From positions 1 through 11,612 of the forward strand of contig JAAYIB010000145.1 of the NCBI GenBank assembly GCA_012744295.1: a stretch of DNA of 11,612 bases. Direction: 5' to 3'. Made by a program: the position numbers and the translations under genes. Each line of letters starts with the position of its first letter. Position 1 is the stretch's first letter. Positions 6,095-11,612 of this stretch are shown one piece after another. Source of the DNA: Acholeplasmataceae bacterium (GTDB lineage: Bacteria > Bacillota > Negativicutes > Acidaminococcales > Acidaminococcaceae). The notes under the pieces were generated by a model that saw only the letters and a list, made by a program, of their open reading frames with translations, had not been told where the DNA came from and made no database searches.

Positions 6095-7197
6095 TATCTT
6101 TCACCCCCGGTCTTTTCGAAGTACTCTTCGATGCCGTCGGCGATTGCTTGTGCCATCTTGCTGCGGAACCAGTTGCTGCGCATGAGTCTCTCTTCTTTTT
6201 CATTGCTGATGAAGGCAATTTCCACTAAAATTGTCGGCATGCTGCTTCTTTTGTTTACATAAAAGGCGGCTTGCCTGACCCCAAGGTCATCAAGCCCGAA
6301 CTTGTTAGTCAAAACCCTCTGTATCGCTGCGGCTGCTTCGCCGTCATACCTGGTTTTTGGAAAGAAATAGGTTGATATGCCGCCGACTTCGCGCTTGGCC
6401 GAAGCGTTACAGTGGATGCTGACAAAAAGATCCGCCTTATTGTCTTCTGCTATGTCCACGCGCGCCTGCAGCTCCTCGGCGTCCGTGGCGTTCAAGCCGA
6501 AAACGTCCTTGTCGGAACTGCGAGTCATGGAAACCTTTGCGTCTTTCTTCAACAAATATTCCCTTAATTTTTTCGCGACTTCGAGTGTCACGTCCTTTTC
6601 CTTGGTGCCCTTTTTGCCGATGGCTCCGGGGTCAACGCCCCCATGTCCGGGGTCGAGGGTAATCATCTTGCCCTTGATTCCGCCGCCGACTTTGAAAGTC
6701 GGCTTGACAGGCAGCTTTGGCTTAACAGGCAGTTGCGGCGGGGTTAGCTTATCTGAAGGCTTCAGCGGATCGAAAAGCGATCCCTTGTTGGAATTGGCAA
6801 TATCAATGACTATTCTGTCGGGCCTCTTGGTGACAGGGTCCTTTTTTAGCACGAAGACTTTGTAGTCACCGCTTTCGAGCTTACGCGCGAGCGGCAGCTC
6901 GAGCATGGTCTTTGCTCCCTCCGGCTGCAGAGCTACCCTGCTTACCGTGTCGCTCTTGACCTTGTAATCCTTGGAAACATAAGGCTTAAGAGCACCCTCA
7001 ACCGCAACAAGAAGCGCGTCTTCCTTCAAAACTGCCCTTGCCTCGGTCGGGCCGGTGCAGTCAAGAACCACCCGGAAAACGTTTTCCTTGCTTACGCCCC
7101 AGTGCAGGGCTGTTATTTCCGTTCCTGCCGCTTCGGCTGAAACATTGAAACCAAAGCTAAAAATAAAAATCAAAAAAAACATAAACCGGCTTAGCAA
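6094..7197 (-). CDS. N-acetylmuramoyl-L-alanine amidase with AMIN domain
   Basis: This exported enzyme cleaves the amide bond between N-acetylmuramic acid and the stem peptide of peptidoglycan. It has a signal peptide (residues 1 to about 23, cleavage near AEA), an AMIN domain (about 28-135) that targets wall or septum, a proline/lysine linker with two LPVKP copies (156-165), and a zinc-dependent Amidase_3 domain (about 177-360). Catalytic residues are visible: His185 in DPGHGG, Glu200 in TKEKDV, His262 in SIHCNA and Glu326 in VEIAFISN. The start is TTG at 7197, chosen because AGGTG lies 8 bases upstream; the next ATG (7182) is too far from that site and would shorten the signal peptide. The gene is coupled to the GerMN gene by TAATG and has a good internal promoter 37 bases upstream. 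At 367 residues it is a typical AMIN-Amidase_3 protein, possibly serving division or sporulation. Confidence 0.95.
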   Translation of the reverse strand: MLSRFMFFLIFIFSFGFNVSAEAAGTEITALHWGVSKENVFRVVLDCTGPTEARAVLKEDALLVAVEGALKPYVSKDYKVKSDTVSRVALQPEGAKTMLELPLARKLESGDYKVFVLKKDPVTKRPDRIVIDIANSNKGSLFDPLKPSDKLTPPQLPVKPKLPVKPTFKVGGGIKGKMITLDPGHGGVDPGAIGKKGTKEKDVTLEVAKKLREYLLKKDAKVSMTRSSDKDVFGLNATDAEELQARVDIAEDNKADLFVSIHCNASAKREVGGISTYFFPKTRYDGEAAAAIQRVLTNKFGLDDLGVRQAAFYVNKRSSMPTILVEIAFISNEKEERLMRSNWFRSKMAQAIADGIEEYFEKTGGER

Positions 7198-7205
7198 TTC
7201 CGACT

Positions 7206-7211
7206 CACCTC
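7206..7211 (-). promoter_or_regulatory. Ribosome binding site deciding the TTG start of the amidase
   Basis: Minus-strand GAGGTG ends 8 bases before the TTG at 7197. No ATG is available at suitable spacing, so this site supports TTG initiation. Confidence 0.8.
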
Positions 7212-7233
7212 TTTTCCTTCGTTGTGCACATCA

Positions 7234-7262
7234 ATTGTAACATCCGGGTCTGTCCTTGTAAA
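7234..7262 (-). promoter_or_regulatory. Internal promoter before the amidase gene
   Basis: A -35 of TTTACA (7262-7257) and a -10 of TACAAT (7239-7234) each match consensus at five of six bases, with a 17-base spacer and a TGT extension directly before the -10. The predicted start near 7227 gives a leader of about 30 bases, so the amidase and GerMN genes could be expressed separately from acpS-nnr. Confidence 0.6.
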
Positions 7263-7266
7263 CAAA

Positions 7267-7485
7267 TCAAGCCTGCTGCAGCAGTTCTCGCAAAAGTTTC
7301 TCCGTTGCGGCCAAAGCTTTTTCCGTAGCTTTCCGATCCTTCTTGATTGTAATCGCAAGAACATCGCCCTCGCGAGCGTCCTCAGGCAGCATTTCCTTCG
7401 GCCAGTTAATGACGCTACCGTCGGCATCACAAAGAAGAACCGCCCTCGCACCCTCGAATCTGTCGATAACAAGTTCCACCTTCAT
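7267..7485 (-). CDS. DUF3006 family protein
   Basis: This 72-residue protein starts with MKVELVIDRFEGARAVLL and contains LPEDAREGDVLAI, the pattern of the small DUF3006 family, which has no established function. The first 48 residues look like a compact beta domain. The last part (about 49-72) is a charged amphipathic helix with a near-repeat ATEKALA-ATEKLLR. There is no signal peptide or membrane segment, so it is probably cytoplasmic. The ATG lies 3 bases after the nnr stop, with GGTGA as the ribosome site inside the end of nnr, so it is a true operon member. Conserved placement in such operons would be the main clue to its role. The family call is from sequence pattern only. Confidence 0.82.
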   Translation of the reverse strand: MKVELVIDRFEGARAVLLCDADGSVINWPKEMLPEDAREGDVLAITIKKDRKATEKALAATEKLLRELLQQA

Positions 7486-7488
7486 TGT

Positions 7489-9036
7489 TCATTCACCCGC
7501 TTTTTTCCTTGCTTGCGGCAATTTTTCACATAACTGTCCCGCTGCAAGGCCGATTTTGCCGTCTGCCGCGGCCAGGTCTCCCGCCAAGCCATGGAGGTAG
7601 ACGCCGACAATCGCGGCGTCTGCAGCCGCAAGCCCCTGTCCGAGCAGTGCCGTTATCACACCCGTTAAAACATCTCCGCTGCCGCCGCTGGCCATTCCTT
7701 CGTTGCCCGTCTGATTCAGCCAAACCGAACCGTCAGGCAGAGCGACAACGGTCGGCGCGCCCTTCAGAACTATAACCGCCTGCCAGGCAGCCGCATACCT
7801 GGCCGCAACAGCAATTCGCTCATTGTCAACAGATTCTGGCGTGTCTCCTGTAAGCCTTGCCATTTCGGCAGGATGGGGCGTCAGCACCTTCACTGTCCTC
7901 ATTTTTCCCAAAATTTCCGTATGACCATTCAACGCGGTCAGAGCATCGGCATCAATTACAATCGGCTTTTCGCATTTTGTCAGATACTCCCGCACGACTT
8001 CCTTCGTCGCTTCTGCCACGCCGAGGCCGGGCCCGATGGCGGACGCGTCGCAGGCTTCCGCAATCGAAAGCATCTCATTGACCGCACCGCTGCCCAGAAC
8101 GCCGGGGGTTCTTTCAATCATTCCCTTGACCATGACCTCCGTCAATTTAACTGCCAGGACATTCTGCGAGCTTAGAGGCGTCAACAGAGTGACAAGCCCC
8201 GCTCCCGTTTTCACAGCGGCATAAGAAGCAAGCGCCGCGGCACCCGTAAAGCCCGGTGATCCCGCGAAAAGCACAACCCTTCCCGCCATTCCTTTGTGCG
8301 CATTGACAGGCCGCTCCCGCAGGCGTGGTTTTATCAGTGCTGGCGTCACCAGCTCTCTTTTGCCTGCCTGAGCAGCTAACAGCCTTAAGGGGTGTCCTAT
8401 TTCCGCAACTTTAACCTTCCCGGCGAAGCTTGCGCCGGGATAAAGATACAACCCCGGCTTCGGCGCCGCCATTGTCACCGTTAGCTCAGCCTTAACCGCT
8501 CCGTGGGCTGCCCTGCCTGTGTCCGGGTCGATTCCGCTTGGCAGGTCGATGGCAAGCACCGGCGTCTTGACCGCATTAATCAAATCGGCAGCCCGCAAAA
8601 AGTCCGGAGCCAATTCGCCGTGAAAGCCGGTCCCTAACAGGCCGTCAATCAGCAAGTCCGACAATGAGGCCTCGACAAAAGCTCTGTCCCAATCCATTGC
8701 GCTTTTCAGCACCAGAACAGGAAGGCCGCACTTTTGCAAAATTTCCAATTGCAGCAAGGCGTCTCCTTTATATTCTCTCTTTTCGGCAACAAGAGCCACG
8801 CTGACACTCCAGCCTTTATTCGCCAAGGTTCGTGCTGCCGCAAAGGAGTCCCCTGCGTTATTGCCTTTACCGGCAAACAGCATGACTTTGCGTCCATCCT
8901 GTTTTTCCAAAAAAAGTTCGGCCTCATTTGCTACCGCCCGCCCTGCATTTTCCATCAGCAATAGTCCCGGAAGGGCATAATCTTTTTCTGCGGCTGCATC
9001 TATACGTTTCATTTCTTTTGCCGTAAACAACTTCAT
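7489..9036 (-). CDS. nnr: Bifunctional NAD(P)H-hydrate epimerase / ADP-dependent NAD(P)H-hydrate dehydratase
   Basis: This cytoplasmic metabolite-repair enzyme converts damaged NADHX and NADPHX back to NAD(P)H. The 515 residues contain both usual domains. The N-terminal YjeF_N epimerase domain (about 1-220) has LLMENAGRA (26-34), GKGNNAGDS (56-64), IDGLLGTG (130-137) and IDLPSGIDPDTG (163-174). The C-terminal ribokinase-like dehydratase (about 230-510) has HKGMAGRV (247-254), GPGLG (335-339), DADALTAL (362-369), TPHPAEMARLTG (386-397) and NEGMASGGSGDVLTG (445-459), with Asp455 in the catalytic GSGD. The loop reads NNAGDS where NNGGDG is usual. Its ATG overlaps the acpS stop (ATGA), with AAGGTGATGG upstream as the ribosome site; acpS next to nnr is a common bacterial pairing. 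Both domains look intact. Confidence 0.96.
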   Translation of the reverse strand: MKLFTAKEMKRIDAAAEKDYALPGLLLMENAGRAVANEAELFLEKQDGRKVMLFAGKGNNAGDSFAAARTLANKGWSVSVALVAEKREYKGDALLQLEILQKCGLPVLVLKSAMDWDRAFVEASLSDLLIDGLLGTGFHGELAPDFLRAADLINAVKTPVLAIDLPSGIDPDTGRAAHGAVKAELTVTMAAPKPGLYLYPGASFAGKVKVAEIGHPLRLLAAQAGKRELVTPALIKPRLRERPVNAHKGMAGRVVLFAGSPGFTGAAALASYAAVKTGAGLVTLLTPLSSQNVLAVKLTEVMVKGMIERTPGVLGSGAVNEMLSIAEACDASAIGPGLGVAEATKEVVREYLTKCEKPIVIDADALTALNGHTEILGKMRTVKVLTPHPAEMARLTGDTPESVDNERIAVAARYAAAWQAVIVLKGAPTVVALPDGSVWLNQTGNEGMASGGSGDVLTGVITALLGQGLAAADAAIVGVYLHGLAGDLAAADGKIGLAAGQLCEKLPQARKKAGE

Positions 9037-9413
9037 TTGCCATCACCTTCCAAAATCACTTGCGCCACTGCGTAGGCTGCCGTGTGGCTCAAAGATACGT
9101 GCAGCCGGACGCAGCCCTTGGCGTTCGCAAGCTTTTTTAAATTTTCCGTAAGCCTGACCATGGGCTTGCCCAGCTCATCATTGATAATTTCCACGTCATG
9201 CAGGGCCGCGTCGCGAAAACCCGTTCCCAACGCCTTGGCCACGGCTTCCTTTGCCGCAAAGCGCGCGGCAAAGCTTAAGGAGCTTTGTCGCCCCCTGGCA
9301 TTGCAGTATGCAATTTCATCCGACGTGTAAACTCTGGCAAGGAAACGTGGATTTTCAATTGCCTTCCTGATTCTTGCCACTTCGATGATGTCAAAGCCTA
9401 TCCCGATAATCAT
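9033..9413 (-). CDS. acpS: Holo-[acyl-carrier-protein] synthase
   Basis: AcpS transfers the 4'-phosphopantetheine arm from CoA to the serine of apo-acyl carrier protein, activating fatty acid synthesis in the cytoplasm. The 126 residues are the usual length for the trimeric AcpS type. The Mg-binding N-terminal motif is GIGFDIIEVARI (4-15) with Asp8. The second signature is RFAAKEAVAKALGTG (51-65) with Glu56 and Lys60. The C-terminal HVSLSHT (105-111) and a DIEI-like DVEI segment (73-76) complete the fold. The ATG at 9413 is preceded by a purine-rich AAGGTAGGG. It is the first gene of the operon, directly behind a strong sigma-A promoter, and its stop overlaps the start of nnr by four bases. 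Confidence 0.97.
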   Translation of the reverse strand: MIIGIGFDIIEVARIRKAIENPRFLARVYTSDEIAYCNARGRQSSLSFAARFAAKEAVAKALGTGFRDAALHDVEIINDELGKPMVRLTENLKKLANAKGCVRLHVSLSHTAAYAVAQVILEGDGK

Positions 9414-9460
9414 AACCCTACCTTTGCCTCCCTGCCGCTTATCGGCAACATTACGGTCAA

Positions 9461-9489
9461 TTTATATTTATTCTCTTTTTTTCCGTCAA
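9461..9489 (-). promoter_or_regulatory. Sigma-A promoter of the acpS operon
   Basis: TTGACG (9489-9484) and TATAAA (9466-9461) each match consensus at five of six bases with exactly 17 bases between. The predicted start near 9454 leaves a leader of about 40 bases before acpS. It is the main promoter for acpS, nnr, the DUF3006 gene and, by readthrough, the amidase and GerMN genes. Confidence 0.8.
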
Positions 9490-9535
9490 TCCCTGCCTGC
9501 ATGCAGTCTCTTCCTCTAAAACAAACAAAGGCTGA

Positions 9536-9563
9536 CGGCGGGTTGTTTTGCTGCGTCCCGCCG
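9536..9563 (-). terminator. Candidate terminator downstream of the flavoprotein-rhodanese gene
   Basis: A 7-bp GC stem (CGGCGGG 9536-9542 with CCCGCCG 9557-9563) has a 14-base loop. On the minus strand it is followed by TCAGCC and then a TTTGTTTGTTTT tract. The gap before the T-rich tract makes it a weak but plausible intrinsic terminator between this gene and the acpS promoter. Confidence 0.45.
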
Positions 9564-9569
9564 GCAACC

Positions 9570-9597
9570 TGTCATGAGAAAGCCTTATGACATTTTT
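9570..9597. other. Stem-loop after the flavoprotein gene, with T-tract on the opposite strand
   Basis: TGTCAT (9570-9575) pairs with ATGACA (9587-9592), extended inward by three pairs including a wobble, with a five-base loop. TTTTT follows on the plus strand. It would work as a terminator for plus-strand transcription, yet no plus-strand gene ends here. On the minus strand it is a hairpin 12 bases after the stop codon. Confidence 0.4.
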
Positions 9598-9603
9598 GTG
9601 AAC

Positions 9604-11301
9604 TTATTGCGGCCTAATTCCTTCCGTTTCATAGGGCCAGCCACTCATGCCACCCTCCAGGCTCTGAACATTTACATAGCCGAGACCTCTTAAAATAGTT
9701 TCCGCCTCATAACCGCGAAGATCAATCTGACAGGAGCATATCAGCTTCGCCGTCTTGTCAGTCAGAATGCTTTCCGCATCCCTGCGCAGGATGCCAAGAG
9801 GCAGATTGATTATTTTCGCACAGCCGGCTATCCGATTGGCCTCGAACTCCTCCGGCGTGCGCACATCGACAAGAGTATAGGCAGGGTCGGCCTTGACTTT
9901 CTGAAAGTCTTTGGGGTTGATGCTCCGCATGCGTCCCGTAAGCTTGTTCTGCAAAACGTTGGCGGCCGTCGACACGTTGTCAATCGGCCCGTTGCAAGGC
10001 GGAGCGTAACCATAGTCTAAATTGCTCAAATCATTGACTCCGGCACCGAAGGAGATTGCTGTGGCGATGGAATCTATCCTTTTATCCACGCCGCCGCCAA
10101 CCGCCTGGGCGCCGATTACTCTTCCCGTACCTTTTTCAGCAAACAGTTTGAGCACTATCCTTTTGGCTCCGGGCATATAGCCAAGGCGGTCAAAGCCCGG
10201 AACAACTACGGTTTCATACTCTACACCCGCCTTCGCGGCAGAAGTCTCGTTGAGTCCGGTGCTGCCGGCTTCCCAATCAAGAATTTTGCATAAGCCGGTA
10301 TTCAGAATACCGGGGTACCTGACCTCGTCGCCGCAAATATTGTCGGCAATGACTCTTCCGTGCTTGTTCGCAGTTGAACCCATTGGAGTAAAGAGCTTTG
10401 CCTTGCTCACGATGTTCGTATTCTCCGCGCAATCCCCGCCGGCATAAATATCGGCATCGCTTGTCTCTAGATATTCATTAACCGCGATGCAGCCGCTCGG
10501 CCCAATAGTAAGGCCCGCTTCGCGTGCCAGCTCGACGTTCGGCCTGACGCCAACCGCAACGATCACGAGTTGTGCAGGTATCAGCCTTTTGTCGGTTTTG
10601 ACCGCGGCAACTCTTTGGTTTCCCTCAAAAGCTACCGTTTTCTCATTCAGATACAGCTTGATGCCGGCCTTTTGAATCGGCTTATGCAGCAATTCCGCCA
10701 TTTCTTTGTCCAGCATCTGCGGCAGGACCCTGTCCTGCATCTCGACAACGCTTACATTAAGCCCCAGCTTATGAAAGGCTTCGGCCATCTCCATGCCTAC
10801 AAGTCCCGCGCCTATGACGACGGCGTCTGTTACACCGTGTTCCTCAAGCTCATTCTTTACAGCTCGCACGTCCCAGGGAAACCAGAAACTATGTATTCCC
10901 GAAAGTCCGGCGCCGGGAAGAGGCAGGCTGACCGGCGTCGAGCCTGTTGCCAGCACCAGCTTGTCGTAAGCCATAACCTTTGTTTCGCCGGTATCCTTGT
11001 TCAGATAGGTAACTGTATGCTCTGAGCGGTTGATTGCCGTAGCTTCATGCCTGACAAGAACCTCGAAGCCCTTGACCTCTTTAAAGAAGGCTGCGTCCCT
11101 GATGCCTTGGGGGCCATTTGTGAAGCAGGAAAAATCTTTGACGTCGCCGCCGATGTAATAAGGGAAACCGCAGGCGCCGTAACTGACCTCGCTGCCCCGT
11201 TCGAGCACAATGATTTCCGCCTCCCCATGCCTTCTCCGCAGTCTGGAAGCAGTCTTCATGCCTGCCGCTACGCCGCCGATAATCACAACCTTCTTTTTCA
11301 T
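9604..11301 (-). CDS. CoA-disulfide-reductase-like FAD/NAD(P)H oxidoreductase with C-terminal rhodanese domain
   Basis: Proteins of this design reduce CoA disulfides, CoA persulfides or polysulfide using NAD(P)H, passing sulfur between a flavin-domain cysteine and a rhodanese cysteine. The 565 residues match the CoADR-rhodanese fusion length. An FAD site (IIGGVAAGM, 7-15) is followed by SYGACGFPYYIGG (40-52) with the single active Cys44. A second Rossmann motif, VVIGAGLVGMEMAEAF (161-176), binds NAD(P)H, and YAGGDCAE (286-293) contacts FAD. A dimerisation domain (about 330-450) carries Tyr375 and YAPPC (432-436). The rhodanese domain (about 458-560) has DVRTPEEF (479-486) and the loop CQIDLR with Cys524. 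The ATG has GGAGGG 6 bases upstream. It is transcribed alone from a promoter inside the clpB terminator. Whether the natural substrate is CoA disulfide, persulfide or polysulfide cannot be read from sequence. Confidence 0.9.
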   Translation of the reverse strand: MKKKVVIIGGVAAGMKTASRLRRRHGEAEIIVLERGSEVSYGACGFPYYIGGDVKDFSCFTNGPQGIRDAAFFKEVKGFEVLVRHEATAINRSEHTVTYLNKDTGETKVMAYDKLVLATGSTPVSLPLPGAGLSGIHSFWFPWDVRAVKNELEEHGVTDAVVIGAGLVGMEMAEAFHKLGLNVSVVEMQDRVLPQMLDKEMAELLHKPIQKAGIKLYLNEKTVAFEGNQRVAAVKTDKRLIPAQLVIVAVGVRPNVELAREAGLTIGPSGCIAVNEYLETSDADIYAGGDCAENTNIVSKAKLFTPMGSTANKHGRVIADNICGDEVRYPGILNTGLCKILDWEAGSTGLNETSAAKAGVEYETVVVPGFDRLGYMPGAKRIVLKLFAEKGTGRVIGAQAVGGGVDKRIDSIATAISFGAGVNDLSNLDYGYAPPCNGPIDNVSTAANVLQNKLTGRMRSINPKDFQKVKADPAYTLVDVRTPEEFEANRIAGCAKIINLPLGILRRDAESILTDKTAKLICSCQIDLRGYEAETILRGLGYVNVQSLEGGMSGWPYETEGIRPQ

Positions 11302-11337
11302 TGTCTTCCCTCCCCGGACTGTTTCTTATTCTTCTTC

Positions 11338-11366
11338 ATTATAACTGCAAAAGAGGCCGGTTACAA
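11338..11366 (-). promoter_or_regulatory. Promoter of the flavoprotein-rhodanese gene, overlapping the clpB terminator
   Basis: A perfect TATAAT -10 (11343-11338) lies 17 bases from TTGTAA (11366-11361, four of six consensus). The -35 falls in the loop and first bases of the 3' arm of the clpB terminator hairpin, and the spacer is the rest of that arm. Transcription would start near 11331, about 30 bases before the ATG. Confidence 0.65.
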
Positions 11367-11382
11367 TCAACCGGCCTCTTTT
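11349..11382 (-). terminator. Intrinsic terminator of clpB
   Basis: A 14-bp perfect stem (11349-11362 with 11369-11382) has a six-base loop and begins 13 bases after the clpB stop codon. On the minus strand the outer stem ends in TTTT followed by GCAG, so the U-run is short. On the plus strand it is followed by TCTATTGTTT. It could work in both directions. Confidence 0.85.
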
Positions 11383-11395
11383 TCTATTGTTTAGG

Positions 11396-11612
11396 TTATA
11401 GTGAATCCGGATTTAACCTTACGAGGTCGATTGCGCCATTTTTCAAAATTACGCGGATGCTCTCGCCGTTCTTGATCTCGCCGGCATTAATCTTCTTGCC
11501 GAGTATGGTTTCTACGGTATGAACAATCAGACGTTTAAGAGGCCTCGCACCGAAAGCGATGTCGAAGCCTGCTTCGGCCAGATACGCGACGGCTTCGTCC
11601 GTGTAGGAAAGC
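11396..11612 (-). CDS. clpB: ClpB disaggregase, C-terminal end (partial)
   Basis: The last 71 codons are present, ending in TAA at 11398-11396; the rest lies beyond the right edge. The segment matches the C-terminal small domain of the second AAA+ module of Hsp100 proteins: TDEAVAYLAEAGFD, then FGARPLKRLI, in which the arginine of the GARPLKR sensor-2 motif contacts nucleotide. The tail (KKINAGEIKNGESIRVIL) is typical of ClpB rather than ClpC or ClpA. ClpB is a cytoplasmic ATP-driven hexamer that extracts proteins from aggregates with DnaK. The frame is open to the window edge. It ends at the strong hairpin at 11349-11382, whose DNA also carries the promoter of the next gene. Confidence 0.9.
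   Translation of the reverse strand, partial: LSYTDEAVAYLAEAGFDIAFGARPLKRLIVHTVETILGKKINAGEIKNGESIRVILKNGAIDLVRLNPDSL

Noticed and set aside
6377..6865. 162-codon plus-strand open frame opposite the amidase
   Set aside because: Antisense to catalytic-domain codons; low-complexity Ser/Pro/Leu sequence with no supporting signals.
1..11612. CRISPR array, insertion sequence, tRNA, phage or defence genes
   Set aside because: I saw no regularly spaced repeats, transposase motifs, tRNA-like cloverleaf or defence-family proteins; all long frames belong to housekeeping families.

Overview
The window reads as ordinary chromosomal DNA of an anaerobic, probably spore-forming Firmicute (Clostridia or Negativicutes type). 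The basis is a single-chain pyruvate:ferredoxin oxidoreductase, a short-form ThiC behind a TPP riboswitch, a GerMN-domain lipoprotein next to an AMIN/Amidase_3 cell-wall hydrolase, Firmicute-like sigma-A promoters and strong intrinsic terminators. Base composition is mixed, with GC-rich coding regions and AT-rich control regions. The lineage is an inference from gene content, not a measured placement. I found no mobile element, CRISPR array, rRNA, tRNA or phage gene.

Layout, left to right. Positions 1-38 hold the first 12 codons of a minus-strand gene with its own extended -10 promoter. nifJ (237-3749, minus) follows, ending at a hairpin terminator (188-217). The 454-base gap at 3750-4203 is a divergent control region. 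It carries a good nifJ promoter overlapped by a 14-base perfect palindrome, a structured nifJ leader, and a complete TPP riboswitch (aptamer, antiterminator, terminator) for thiC (4204-5502, plus). thiC and the next operon converge on one bidirectional terminator (5517-5557).

Positions 9413-5552 (minus) form a compact five-gene operon: acpS, nnr (NAD(P)HX repair), a DUF3006 gene, an AMIN-Amidase_3 gene with a TTG start, and a GerMN lipoprotein gene. Three of its four junctions overlap or nearly touch. It has a clear sigma-A promoter before acpS and a good internal promoter before the amidase. Next comes a CoA-disulfide-reductase-like flavoprotein with a fused rhodanese domain (9604-11301, minus). 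Its promoter lies within the terminator of the gene upstream, which is the 3' end of clpB (11396-11612, minus).

Functionally, nifJ makes acetyl-CoA and reduced ferredoxin with TPP as cofactor, and its divergent neighbour thiC makes the pyrimidine half of TPP under TPP feedback. The acpS operon combines carrier-protein activation and nicotinamide cofactor repair with envelope or spore peptidoglycan functions. The flavoprotein-rhodanese and ClpB suggest thiol/sulfur handling and stress protection. I see no clearly undescribed system. The points most worth checking are regulatory: the nifJ operator candidates, the clpB terminator that carries the next gene's promoter, the internal amidase promoter, and some active-site variants.
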